DNA of 64,000 nt from Anaerolineaceae bacterium (GCA_016927865.1 JAFGLU010000132.1:18022-82021), one strand, 5' to 3'. Counted from the stretch's first letter, positions 52,293 to 61,232 are shown. Made by a program: numbers and translations. Notes: a model not told the origin generated them from the sequence alone.

Positions 52293-53315
52293 ATGAAAAT
52301 CTCGAAGGTCTTCTTCGCGCTCGTCGTGATGTTGGTCTTTGTTGGTAGCTTGGTTGGTTGCGCTCCCGCAGCAACCCCCGCCGCCCCCACCGCTGTGCCC
52401 GCCACAGACGTACCCGCCAAAAAGGTCTACACCTATGCTGATATGGTTGTCGGTTTCCTTCAGACCGGTTCTGAGGGTGGCTGGCGCGCCGCCAACAGCG
52501 CTTCCTTCAAGGAAACCGCTACTCAGTTGGGCATCAACCTCAAATTCTACGACTCCCAGAACGATCTGGCCAAGCAGGTTGCCGGGTTCCAGCAGTTCAT
52601 TGAGGATCCCGAAGTCAACGTGATCGTGCTTCAACCCCTCGAGGTCACCGGTTGGGAACAGGCCATGAAAGACGCCAAAGCCGCCGGCAAGACCGTCATC
52701 CTCTCCGACCGCCGCATTGACGGCCTCGAAGATTACTACGTCACCTTCATCGGCGCCGACTTCGTTGAAGAAGGTCGCAAGGCTGGTCGCGAAATGTGCA
52801 AGATGCTCGAAGGCAGCGACAGCAAGAACGTGTGGGAACTGGTTGGCAACGTGGGCGCTTCCGCCGCCATCGACCGCGGTGTAGGCTTCCGCGAGACGGC
52901 TGCCGAGTGCGGCATCAACATCACCAAGAGCCAGACCGCCAACTGGAGCGTCTCTGAAGGCAAGCAGGTTACTGAAGCCTGGCTGAAGGAAACCAAGGAT
53001 GTCCAGGGCATTTTCGGCCAGAACGATGAAATGGCCTTTGGCGCTATCGAAGCCCTCAAAGAAGCCGGCCTCGTGCCCGCCGTGGATGTCAAGATCCTCT
53101 CCGTGGATGCCACCGCTGGCGCTTTCCAGGCCATGCTCGACGGCACCCTGAACGTCACCGTGGAATGCAACCCCCTCCTGGCTCCCCAGGTCTATGAAGC
53201 TGCCCTCGCCGCCCTCAATGGTGAAAGCCTGCCCAAGTGGATCCCCTCCCAGGAAAGCGTCTTCTACGCTGATGATCCCAACCTGAAAGACATTGCCGCA
53301 GGTCGCAAGTACTAA
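52293..53315 (+). CDS. ytfQ: Sugar ABC importer substrate-binding lipoprotein (YtfQ-like)
   Basis: The 340-residue protein has a lipoprotein signal (lipobox LVGC) and a Pro/Ala spacer. The type I binding fold follows: MVVGFLQTGSEGGWRAANSA, VIVLQPLEVTGWEQAMKDAKAA, KTVILSDRR, IFGQNDEMAFGAIEAL and VECNPLLAPQVYEAALAALNG. It matches the YtfQ group, which binds galactofuranose in E. coli. The ATG at 52293 follows AGGAG and starts a clean signal peptide; a longer frame from TTG at 52227 is rejected. A stable hairpin sits between this gene and the ATPase gene, as in many importer operons where the binding protein is made in excess. Confidence 0.88.
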   Translation: MKISKVFFALVVMLVFVGSLVGCAPAATPAAPTAVPATDVPAKKVYTYADMVVGFLQTGSEGGWRAANSASFKETATQLGINLKFYDSQNDLAKQVAGFQQFIEDPEVNVIVLQPLEVTGWEQAMKDAKAAGKTVILSDRRIDGLEDYYVTFIGADFVEEGRKAGREMCKMLEGSDSKNVWELVGNVGASAAIDRGVGFRETAAECGINITKSQTANWSVSEGKQVTEAWLKETKDVQGIFGQNDEMAFGAIEALKEAGLVPAVDVKILSVDATAGAFQAMLDGTLNVTVECNPLLAPQVYEAALAALNGESLPKWIPSQESVFYADDPNLKDIAAGRKY

Positions 53316-53380
53316 AAGTCCTGCGCAGCAAGCCTGCTGAGTCTGGCTCTTGAAATCAGCAGGCAGCGGTGCTTCAATAA

Positions 53381-53414
53381 ATTGGGAAGCGGTGGCATTC
53401 CACCGCTTCCCAAT
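53381..53414 (+). terminator. Attenuating hairpin between binding protein and ATPase genes
   Basis: A perfect 15-bp stem (53381-53395 with 53400-53414) with loop CATT follows the binding protein gene by about 65 bp and has no T tract. It is more likely to protect the upstream mRNA or reduce readthrough than to stop transcription fully. Confidence 0.6.
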
Positions 53415-53488
53415 CCTGCAAAATAAATCACCACGAATCCTCGTTTATCCATTATCAAAAAATCACTCATAACCGAAGGAAGCCAGGC

Positions 53489-55012
53489 ATGTCTGAGCCC
53501 GATCAAAACATTCTTGTCATGGAAGGAATCAGCAAGTTCTTTCCGGGCGTCCAGGCCCTCGACGATGTCAGCCTCACCTTGAGAAAAGGCGAAATTCTTT
53601 GCCTGGTAGGCGAGAACGGCGCGGGAAAATCCACGCTCATGAAAGTTCTCACCGGTGTGGAGCACGCGGACTCGGGCAAGATCCTTTTCAACGGCAAGCC
53701 CATCCGCCCCAAATCTCCCCGTCACGCCCAGGAATTGGGCATCAGCACCGTTTACCAGGAAGTCAACCTGTGCCCCAATCTTTCTGTGGCCGAAAACATT
53801 CTCATCGGCCGTGAGCCACAGAAATTTGGCAGCATCGATTGGAAGAAAATGAACGCCCTGGCTGCTGAGACTTTCCAGCGCATGATGGGCATCTCCATCG
53901 ATGTCACTCAGCCTCTGGGTACCTACACCGTCGCCATCCAGCAGATGGTCGCCATCACCCGCGCTTTATACCTGTCATCGGCGCAAATTCTCATTCTAGA
54001 CGAGCCAACCTCCAGCCTGGACACGCAAGAAACAGCCCAATTGTTCAAGGTCATGCGAAAACTGAAAGAAGAGGGCGTTGGCATCGTCTTCATCACCCAC
54101 TTCATTAGCCAAATCTTTGAAATTTCCGACCGCATCACCGTCCTGCGCAATGGCAAGCTGGTCGGCACTTATGAAACTGCTTCCATCACCCGTGTCGGCC
54201 TCATCTCAAAGATGATCGGCCGCACCCTGGCCGAATTGGACGAGATGTCTGCCATCAAGCTTGAAAGCAGCAAGCATATTCGCAGCGAAGCACTCCTGGA
54301 AACCCGCGAACTGGGCCTCTCTGGCACCCTCTCGCCCCTCAGCCTCGATCTGCATGCCGGAGAAGTGGTGGGGTTGGCCGGGCTGCTTGGCTCGGGTCGC
54401 ACTGAAACCGCCCACATCCTCTTTGGTGTAGAAAAACCCGATAATGGCGAGATGAACTTTCTGGGCAGCCCGGTACACGATTTTTCACCGCTGTCATCCA
54501 TCAAGCGCGGTGTGGCGCTCTGCCCCGAAGATCGCAAAGCCGCCGGTATTGTCGATGATTTGACCGTCCGCGAGAATATCATCCTGGCAATGCAAGCCAG
54601 AAAAGGCTGGTTCAAATTTCTCACCCAGTCCGAGCAGTATGAAATTGCCGACCGGTATATTTCAATGCTCAACATCGCCACGCCCTCAGCCGATCAGGCA
54701 GTCAAGAACCTGAGCGGCGGCAACCAACAAAAAGTAATCCTGGCCCGCTGGCTGGCCATCAACCCTCACGTGCTCATCCTCGACGAGCCTACCCGCGGCA
54801 TCGACGTGGGTTCAAAAGCCGAAATCCAAAAACTGGTCCTCTCCCTGGCCGAAGAAGGCAAGGCCTGTGTGTTCATTTCTTCTGAAATGGAAGAAGTGCT
54901 GCGCACCAGCCACCGAATTGTGGTGTTGCGCGAACGCGAAAAAGTGGCCGAGTTCTCCGGTGAAGTAGAAGAGAATACCATCATCCACGCCATTGCAGGA
55001 AGTGAGGCATGA
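53489..55012 (+). CDS. ytfR: Sugar ABC importer ATPase with two nucleotide-binding domains (YtfR-like)
   Basis: The 507-residue ATPase of the RbsA/MglA/YtfR type has two ABC modules. The first has Walker A GENGAGKSTLMKVLTG (about 39-54), a degenerate signature region and Walker B ILILDEPTSSLD. The second has a degenerate Walker A (GLLGSGRTETAHILFG), a full signature LSGGNQQKVILARWL and Walker B VLILDEPTRGIDVG. This asymmetry is normal for the family. AAGGAAG precedes the ATG. Its stop overlaps the next permease start by 4 bp. It energises import of the sugar bound by the YtfQ-like lipoprotein. Confidence 0.92.
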   Translation: MSEPDQNILVMEGISKFFPGVQALDDVSLTLRKGEILCLVGENGAGKSTLMKVLTGVEHADSGKILFNGKPIRPKSPRHAQELGISTVYQEVNLCPNLSVAENILIGREPQKFGSIDWKKMNALAAETFQRMMGISIDVTQPLGTYTVAIQQMVAITRALYLSSAQILILDEPTSSLDTQETAQLFKVMRKLKEEGVGIVFITHFISQIFEISDRITVLRNGKLVGTYETASITRVGLISKMIGRTLAELDEMSAIKLESSKHIRSEALLETRELGLSGTLSPLSLDLHAGEVVGLAGLLGSGRTETAHILFGVEKPDNGEMNFLGSPVHDFSPLSSIKRGVALCPEDRKAAGIVDDLTVRENIILAMQARKGWFKFLTQSEQYEIADRYISMLNIATPSADQAVKNLSGGNQQKVILARWLAINPHVLILDEPTRGIDVGSKAEIQKLVLSLAEEGKACVFISSEMEEVLRTSHRIVVLREREKVAEFSGEVEENTIIHAIAGSEA

Positions 55013-56082
55013 AGAAGCTAACCAAAACCACCTTCTCCTGGCGGCGCATTACGGAAAGCAGGCTCCTCTTTCCAATCGTCGCTCTTTCGCTCATCCTCTT
55101 GTTTGATTTTGTCTTCATCCCCGGCTTCTTCAATATTGAAGTTCGCAACGGGAATTTACACGGCAGCCTGGTCGACATCTTGCGCAACGGCTCCACGGTC
55201 ATGATCCTGGCCATCGGCATGACTCTGGTCATCGCCACCGGCGGTGTCGATCTCTCCGTCGGCGCAACGATGGCCATTGCCGCTTCAGTGGCGGGAATCT
55301 TGATGAACCCCTCGGCCCTCAAAAACGAGGTATTCTTCGTCACCGACCCCACCTACACCTTTCAACCATTATGGGTGGTTATCAGTGTAGCCTTGCTGGT
55401 GTCTGTCTTGTGCGGCTTCTGGAACGGCGTCCTAGTATCTTACATGCGCATCCAACCCATGGTCGCCACGCTCATTCTGATGATTTCTGGCCGTGGCATC
55501 GCCCAACTGATCACCAACGGCCTGCGCGTCCAAATCACCTACAAACCCTATGCTTACATCGGCCAGGGCTGGATCATCCTACCATTTTCTTTGTATATTG
55601 TGGCCTTTGTCTTCGCCCTCACCTGGCTTATTACTCGCAAGACAGCCATTGGCATGTTCATCGAATCAGTTGGCATCAACTTCCGCTCCAGCTTCTTCAG
55701 CGGCATCAACGAGCAGAAGTTGAAACTCATGGTTTACACCTTCTGCGGTTTTTGCGCCGGCATTGCCGGGCTGGTCGCCAGTTCCAACATCCGCACTTCC
55801 GACGCCAACAACATCGGTCTTATGACTGAACTGGACGCCATTCTTGCCGTGGTCATCGGCGGCACCTCGATGTCTGGCGGGCGCTTCTCCCTGCTGGCCA
55901 GCATGATCGGCGCCCTGGTGATGCAAGCCATCACCCAGTCCATGTACGCCTTTGGCGTTCCCGCGTTCGCGCTTCAAGCCATCAAAGCCATCGTCGTCAT
56001 TCTCGTCATCCTCCTCTACTCCGAACAAGTCAGAGGGTGGGTCCGCGGAATCGGCGCACCCCAAAAAGAGGTGAAATCATGA
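55009..56082 (+). CDS. ytfT: Sugar ABC importer permease (YtfT-like)
   Basis: The 357-residue inner-membrane protein of the BPD_transp_2 (ribose-type) family has about eight to ten membrane segments and family blocks MTLVIATGGVDLSVGATMAIA, QPMVATLILMISGRGIAQLI and LDAILAVVIGGTSMSGGRFSL. It overlaps the ATPase gene and the next permease gene by 4 bp each. Two different permeases with one ATPase and one binding protein match the YtfQRT-YjfF arrangement, which supports a galactofuranose-like substrate. That substrate is inference. Confidence 0.9.
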   Translation: MKKLTKTTFSWRRITESRLLFPIVALSLILLFDFVFIPGFFNIEVRNGNLHGSLVDILRNGSTVMILAIGMTLVIATGGVDLSVGATMAIAASVAGILMNPSALKNEVFFVTDPTYTFQPLWVVISVALLVSVLCGFWNGVLVSYMRIQPMVATLILMISGRGIAQLITNGLRVQITYKPYAYIGQGWIILPFSLYIVAFVFALTWLITRKTAIGMFIESVGINFRSSFFSGINEQKLKLMVYTFCGFCAGIAGLVASSNIRTSDANNIGLMTELDAILAVVIGGTSMSGGRFSLLASMIGALVMQAITQSMYAFGVPAFALQAIKAIVVILVILLYSEQVRGWVRGIGAPQKEVKS

Positions 56083-57677
56083 AGCGCTGGCTGGGCAACT
56101 TCTTCGCCAAGAACCGCAAGTTCATCCCCATGTTCTCCACCGCGCTGCTGGCGTTAATTGCCTACGGCGTTGGGGCCTATTTCTTCGCAGGCATGCGCAA
56201 TCCCCAGGTTTTCTTCAACCTGTTCCGCAACAGCGCCCATATGCTCATCAGCGGCGTGGGTATGACCTTGGTTATCCTCACCGGCGGCATCGACCTCTCG
56301 GTCAGCGGCGTGGTGGCTCTCACCACCGTTGCCTCGGCGGTCCTCCTCCGCGAGGGTGTCAGCCCGGGGTTGGTCATTCTGCTCATGCTGGCAATGGGCA
56401 CCGCCCTGGGCGCCGTCATGGGCGCCTTCATCGTCAAACTCAAAGTCCAACCCTTCATTGCCACCCTGGCCGGCATGTGGTTCGCCCGGGGTATGTGCTT
56501 CTTCATCAGTGACGACGCGGTCACCATCAACGATCGCGTCTTCCAGATCATTGGCAAAACGAAAATCCTCATCCCTGGCTTGAAAGAACTGGCCGAAGCG
56601 CAAGGCACCGCCGCCCCCCATATCTCCATCCCTGTAGTAGTAGCCTTTCTGCTCTTAGGCGTCGCCATATTCATCGCCCAGTACACCCGCTTCGGCCGCA
56701 CGGTATACGCTATTGGCGGCAACGAAGGCCGCAACGAGCAGTCTGCTCGCCTGATGGGCTTGCCTGTAGATCAAACCAAGCTGTTGGTCTACACCTTCAA
56801 CGGCTTCTGCTCTGCGCTGGCCGGGCTGGCCTTCAGTGTCTTCGTTTTTTCCGGCCACGGCCTCTATGCGCCCGGCTTTGAGCTGGACGTGATCGCCTCG
56901 GTTGTGATGGGCGGCACCATGCTCACGGGCGGTTCCGGCTATGTCTTCGGCACCCTTTTCGGCGTGCTGGTTCTGGCTGTCACGCAAGCCCTCATCCAGT
57001 TCATCGGCTCGCTCAGCTCCTGGTGGACCAAAATTGTCATCGGCGTGCTCACCCTGGTCTTCATCGGCGTGCAAACCGTTCTGTCCAACCGCAAAGGTCG
57101 CCGCGAAACCACCCAAAAGGCCAAAGGCTGGCAGGCCATGCCCATGTGGCAGCGCCTGGCACTTGGTTTCTCTGCCCTGGCCGTGTTGATCCTCGCGGTC
57201 GTAAGCATTACCAACCAGCTCCGCCCCGCTGATACCACCGTCACGCCTGAGATCGCGGCGTGCGAGATGCCGGCTTTCCGCGAAGAAGAAGCATCGGCCT
57301 TGATTCAGGACGGCGCAATCATTGCTTATCACCGCGCAGGCGGCCCGGATTGCGTAGATGAGTTGTATGCCATCTATCCCGACGGGCGGGTAACAGGCGC
57401 TGCCGGAACGAACACAGTCGAAAGCCAATACGAGGCTGCTTCCATCAACCAGATGCTCGCCACCATTTCTGACGAGAATGGCTGGTTTACAGACGAAATT
57501 TACAGCACCTACCATACCCCCTGCCGCCAGTGCTATATCCACTACATCACCATCTCGCACAACGGACAGGAAAAGGCCGCGACAGCGGTCGACGGTGGCA
57601 CAGATATGCCCCCCGGTTACAGCCTGACGTTAGCCGCCATCCGTCCCTTCCTCCCGGCCGTGAGCCCGGGCCAATAG
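56079..57677 (+). CDS. yjfF: Sugar ABC importer permease (YjfF-like) with extra C-terminal domain
   Basis: The first 330 residues are a YjfF/RbsC-type permease with TLVILTGGIDLSVSGVVALT, KVQPFIATLAGMWFARGMC, GRTVYAIGGNEGRNEQSARL and ASVVMGGTMLTGGSGYVFG. Instead of ending, the protein continues with a basic linker, one more membrane segment (about 362-382, LALGFSALAVLILAVV) and about 150 extracytoplasmic residues (390-532). These read AYHRAGGPDCVDELYAIYPD, then CRQCYIHYITISHNGQ and a Pro-rich end, with paired Cys residues. The extra part resembles small beta-rich domains that occur in Chloroflexota lipoproteins. The total is 532 residues versus the usual 320-350. The ATG at 56079 follows GAGGTG and overlaps the previous stop. 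Confidence 0.88.
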   Translation: MKRWLGNFFAKNRKFIPMFSTALLALIAYGVGAYFFAGMRNPQVFFNLFRNSAHMLISGVGMTLVILTGGIDLSVSGVVALTTVASAVLLREGVSPGLVILLMLAMGTALGAVMGAFIVKLKVQPFIATLAGMWFARGMCFFISDDAVTINDRVFQIIGKTKILIPGLKELAEAQGTAAPHISIPVVVAFLLLGVAIFIAQYTRFGRTVYAIGGNEGRNEQSARLMGLPVDQTKLLVYTFNGFCSALAGLAFSVFVFSGHGLYAPGFELDVIASVVMGGTMLTGGSGYVFGTLFGVLVLAVTQALIQFIGSLSSWWTKIVIGVLTLVFIGVQTVLSNRKGRRETTQKAKGWQAMPMWQRLALGFSALAVLILAVVSITNQLRPADTTVTPEIAACEMPAFREEEASALIQDGAIIAYHRAGGPDCVDELYAIYPDGRVTGAAGTNTVESQYEAASINQMLATISDENGWFTDEIYSTYHTPCRQCYIHYITISHNGQEKAATAVDGGTDMPPGYSLTLAAIRPFLPAVSPGQ

Positions 57678-57720
57678 GCTGCACGTCTTCCTCGCTGCCT
57701 TGATCACAGGAGAACTCATA

Positions 57721-58647
57721 ATGAAGCGAAGAAAGATCCTCATTTCCGCCCTCTTGGCCTATCTTATCTTTATGTCCGCTTGCGTATATATTGTCGTCCC
57801 AGAGGGCCTCGAAAAACCGGTGGTTGATAAAGATGCCGCCTCCAAAGTGTGGGTGGCCGTAGCGAACAAAGTAGAACAAACTGGGGCGGGCGATCTACGG
57901 ATCGAACTCACCATCCGCAACGACACCGGCGATTGGTCGGTCATGGAAGCGGCGCCTGGCCAGCCCGCCACGCTCAAAGCAGGCGGCACGACCACGGCTT
58001 GTGACACAGTCTTCGTTGGCACAGGCGAACACCGCCTGGCCCCTGGCTTCCAGATGCGGGGCTACTCGACCGGCAAGAATACCGATCCTGTTGTTCAACC
58101 TCTCTTCGTGGAATGCAAGGGCGCATCCGCCGAAGCTGGCGCGACCCTCAGCATCGACTACGTTAGCTACGGCGGTATCCTGGACTATTATGACCCCACC
58201 GCCAACGAATTGAAAGGCACTTTGGAAATCAGCCTGGACGAAATCGCCGCTGACCTGTCTTACCCGATCGCCAGCGATATCGAAAGTTTGATCCAGGACA
58301 GTACGGTAGAGATCATCGCCCTCAGCGACAACGTCATCACCCTGCAAGACACTCAGCGCACTGACACAGGGCTTCAATTTACCTGGCAAAACTACAACCC
58401 CACCAAGTTCGCCCTCAAAACCCACATCGGCATCCCCCCGGTCATTGGCTCCGATGGCATTATCTACGGTGTAGCCGAAATCCTGGATATGCCCGAAGTG
58501 CCCATCACCCCGGCAGCCGGTAACGTTCAGTGGACCACCGAAATCGTCGTCCCGCAGGATGTCAGCGGCCTATATATTCTACTCAGCGTGGAATCCAAAA
58601 AACCTCGCACCTACGTCAATTACGCTGTCGATATTACCGACAAGTAG
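57721..58647 (+). CDS. Lipoprotein of unknown function
   Basis: The 308-residue exported protein has a signal peptide with lipobox MSAC, then a mostly beta mature domain (KVWVAVANKVEQTGAGDLRIELTIRNDTG near the N-terminus, similar to secreted beta-sandwich proteins). No enzyme motif is seen. AGGAGAA precedes the ATG at 57721. It follows the YjfF-like gene by 43 bp on the same strand and ends at a hairpin, so it looks like the last gene of the importer operon, perhaps a surface component that captures the same sugar. That role is inference. Confidence 0.75.
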   Translation: MKRRKILISALLAYLIFMSACVYIVVPEGLEKPVVDKDAASKVWVAVANKVEQTGAGDLRIELTIRNDTGDWSVMEAAPGQPATLKAGGTTTACDTVFVGTGEHRLAPGFQMRGYSTGKNTDPVVQPLFVECKGASAEAGATLSIDYVSYGGILDYYDPTANELKGTLEISLDEIAADLSYPIASDIESLIQDSTVEIIALSDNVITLQDTQRTDTGLQFTWQNYNPTKFALKTHIGIPPVIGSDGIIYGVAEILDMPEVPITPAAGNVQWTTEIVVPQDVSGLYILLSVESKKPRTYVNYAVDITDK

Positions 58648-58673
58648 TTTCTTCTCCCATCTCTCCTCCTTGA

Positions 58674-58703
58674 GGACGGAGGGCGTGCAGGCGCCCTCCG
58701 TCC
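58674..58703 (+). terminator. Hairpin at the end of the importer operon
   Basis: A 12-bp GC-rich stem (58674-58685 with 58692-58703) and 6-nt loop begins 26 bp after the lipoprotein stop. There is no T tract. Confidence 0.6.
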
Positions 58704-58745
58704 AACAGTTTAACCGGGGGTACCGAATTTGGCTTCCGTGAACTC

Positions 58746-58774
58746 AGCAAGGGCTTTAGCCCGCGCGGCCATGG
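58746..58774. repeat. REP-like palindrome (GGGCT/AGCCC)
   Basis: GGGCT (58751-58755) pairs with AGCCC (58758-58762), followed by GCGCGGCCATGG. It resembles 25778-25806 with compensated stem changes. Confidence 0.5.
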
Positions 58775-58834
58775 AAAATCTTGAACGCTTCTTTCCATAT
58801 TCCCTGAAAACCACCTCCCCACCCCCAATTCGAA

Positions 58835-58840
58835 TATAAT
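58835..58840 (+). promoter_or_regulatory. TATAAT box just upstream of the GT4 gene
   Basis: A perfect TATAAT lies 15 bp before the ATG at 58855. No matching -35 is seen at the right distance. If used, the transcript would be nearly leaderless, in line with the lack of a clear ribosome site. Confidence 0.4.
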
Positions 58841-58854
58841 AACCCTCACTCCTT

Positions 58855-60069
58855 ATGAAAATCCTCCTCATCAACCAGGCCTTTGTATCTCCAGAAGAAC
58901 CCGGCCACACCCGCCACTTTGAACTGGCCCAATACCTGCGCCAGCACGGGCACGATCTAACGATCGTCGCCAGCGACCTCAACTACCAGACCGGCCAGCG
59001 GATCATCGAACGGCGCGGGCTGGCTGCCGAGCAGACCATCGCTGGAGTGCGCATCCTGCGCACTTACATATTTCCCGCCCTGCACCGCAGCTATTTCTGG
59101 CGCATCGTCTCCTTTCTCAGTTTCATGTTCAGCTCGGTCATCGCCTCGCTGCGCGTCAAAGACGCCGACCTGATCCTCGGCACCACCCCGCCCATCTTCC
59201 AGGCTCTCTCGGCCTGGCTGGTGTCTTTCCTGCGCCGCAAGCCCTTCCTTCTCGAGGTGCGCGACCTGTGGCCCGAGTTCATCGTCGGAATGGGCGTGTT
59301 CACCAACCCCGTGCTCATCAAACTGGCCCGCTGGCTCGAGTCCTTCCTTTACGCCCGCGCCACCCACATCCTGGTTAACTCACCCGCGTATGTGGAATAC
59401 CTGCACGGCAAAGGTGTGCCCCCCAACAAAATCACCTTCATCCCTTATGGCACCGACGTCGATATGTTTACCCCCGAAGTCGACGGCACCCCGGTACGCC
59501 GCCGCCTGGGGCTGGAAGACAAGTTCATTGTCCTTTATGCCGGGGCGCTCGGCCAGGCCAACGACATCTACACCCTCTTGCGAGCCGCCCAGCGCTTGAA
59601 AGCCGAGCCCAGCATCCGCATTGTCCTTTTTGGCGACGGCAAAGAGCGCGCCCGCCTGCAAGAAGAAGCGGCGCGCCTAGAATTGAACAACGTCCTTTTC
59701 GCCGGGGTTACCCCAAAGAAAGAAATGCCCGCCGTGCTCGCCTCCGCCGAGGCCTGCCTGGCTATCCTGCAAAACATCCCCAGCTTCTGCATGACTTATC
59801 CCAACAAAGTCTTCGATTACATGGCTGCCGGGCGGCCCACTATCCTGGCCATCGACGGCGTTATTCGCGAGGTGATCGAAACCTCCGGCGGCGGCATCTT
59901 CGTCCCGCCCGGCGATGATGAGAAGCTGTCCCAGGCCATCCTCGATCTGTACCGCGACCCCGCCCGCGCCCGCCTAATGGGCCTGGACGCCCGCGCTTAC
60001 CTGCTCAAGCACCTCGACCGCCGCGACAAACTCGCCGAAACCCTGGCACTATTCCATAATTTGATCTAG
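58855..60069 (+). CDS. Glycosyltransferase family 4 (WbuB-like)
   Basis: The 404-residue GT-B fold enzyme has N-terminal ILLINQAFVSPEEPGHTRHFELA, ADLILGTTPPIFQALSAW, LLEVRDLWPEFIVGMGV, VNSPAYVEYLHGKG and KITFIPYGTDVDMF. The C-terminal donor-site part carries VLYAGALGQANDI, IVLFGDGKERARL and the EX7E-like region ending in GGGIFVPPGDDEKLS. WbuB-like enzymes add sugars such as N-acetylfucosamine during O-antigen or capsule synthesis; the sugar here is unknown. It is the first gene of the polysaccharide block, separated from the WecA-like gene by an AT-rich insertion. Confidence 0.9.
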   Translation: MKILLINQAFVSPEEPGHTRHFELAQYLRQHGHDLTIVASDLNYQTGQRIIERRGLAAEQTIAGVRILRTYIFPALHRSYFWRIVSFLSFMFSSVIASLRVKDADLILGTTPPIFQALSAWLVSFLRRKPFLLEVRDLWPEFIVGMGVFTNPVLIKLARWLESFLYARATHILVNSPAYVEYLHGKGVPPNKITFIPYGTDVDMFTPEVDGTPVRRRLGLEDKFIVLYAGALGQANDIYTLLRAAQRLKAEPSIRIVLFGDGKERARLQEEAARLELNNVLFAGVTPKKEMPAVLASAEACLAILQNIPSFCMTYPNKVFDYMAAGRPTILAIDGVIREVIETSGGGIFVPPGDDEKLSQAILDLYRDPARARLMGLDARAYLLKHLDRRDKLAETLALFHNLI

Positions 60070-60131
60070 AAACGTACATACCTTACATCGTTTTTGGCGT
60101 CGCCTCAAAATAATTAATGGGGAAAAGTATC

Positions 60132-61232
60132 ATGAATAACAGAAACCATGTTCCTATAGTCATTGCAAGTGTATTGCCGTTCCGACTCGTAAAGCGAGAA
60201 AATGAACTGTGGGCGCCAAGCATAAATGATATCAATGACCGAAATTATGATTATGTAAAATTGAGTAGATTATCTACATTCCTAGATGTCGGCATAAGGC
60301 CCTTCTCTATAGGAATTGGCTTTGACGGTAGTTTAATCCTTCCAGCAATTGATGAGTTTAGAAATCGAGATACTGCTTTAGAGAAATTCAACGAGACTTT
60401 AGGAATACTATTATTGGGTGGAATATATACTGAAGCCGTTTTACCCGTTGATATCTCAATTGGACTCTTAACTCTTGATGGATACACCAAATTGCTTGGT
60501 GGGGGAGATGGCCCAAATGCTAAATTCCATAGAGCAATTCGAACGAAACACGCAGGAGCTCTTGATGTTATCCTCTTGTTTAATCCACCAAGTCTGGAAA
60601 TCGCGGAAATTTCTGATGCATACGAAAAGGGAAAGCAATTTTATCAGAAGTTAAAAGGCATCTCACCAGTACTCTTACTAAACGGCGCATCAAATTACGT
60701 AAATCGACATTGGACCGAGTCATTAATCTTTATTTGGACTTCAATTGAGCAAATAGTTAACTGTTTATGGGTTGACCATATTGTTAACCAAAAACAAGCT
60801 AACATTGCCGGTAGAAGTACTTTCTTAAAGGATTTCAGAACTTGGACCACTTCTACGCGCATTGAGGTTTTATTTCAACGAGAATTAATCGATACTGAAA
60901 CATATAAACTCATAAATCTCGCCCGAAAAGCAAGAAATGACTTTATCCACAATGGTAAGGGTATATCGGGGGAAGTTTCCTTATATGCATTATCTTCGTT
61001 GTTCCGATTGATGTCTCTAATCATTAGTGATTTTAAATCCACAAATCTCCTTCAGAATTCGCTAAATACTATAGTAAAACATGAAAAAGGTGATCTTATT
61101 CCAAATAAATCAAGTTTTTCAACTAATGAAGTATCTCACTGGTTACCCATCCCGCCTCTACCTGGTGATCCGAATTGGGGTGATAAGGAGTATGAAATAA
61201 TAGAAGACTTAGTTTTGCAACCTTTAGATTAA
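60132..61232 (+). CDS. AT-rich HEPN-like protein, probably horizontally acquired
   Basis: The 366-residue protein is unlike its neighbours: the DNA is clearly AT-rich by eye and the codons A/T-ending. The C-terminal third (about 210-300) is helical and contains WTSIEQIVNCLW, LINLARKARNDFIHNG. The RX4H motif (Arg268 to His273) is typical of HEPN ribonuclease or nucleotide-binding domains, similar to Apea-like HEPN proteins. The N-terminal part is mixed alpha/beta with no motif I recognise. The start is the ATG at 60132 after GGGGAAAA; an ATG five codons upstream is possible. It is inserted between two polysaccharide genes. A defence or toxin-like role is possible but unproven. Confidence 0.65.
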   Translation: MNNRNHVPIVIASVLPFRLVKRENELWAPSINDINDRNYDYVKLSRLSTFLDVGIRPFSIGIGFDGSLILPAIDEFRNRDTALEKFNETLGILLLGGIYTEAVLPVDISIGLLTLDGYTKLLGGGDGPNAKFHRAIRTKHAGALDVILLFNPPSLEIAEISDAYEKGKQFYQKLKGISPVLLLNGASNYVNRHWTESLIFIWTSIEQIVNCLWVDHIVNQKQANIAGRSTFLKDFRTWTTSTRIEVLFQRELIDTETYKLINLARKARNDFIHNGKGISGEVSLYALSSLFRLMSLIISDFKSTNLLQNSLNTIVKHEKGDLIPNKSSFSTNEVSHWLPIPPLPGDPNWGDKEYEIIEDLVLQPLD

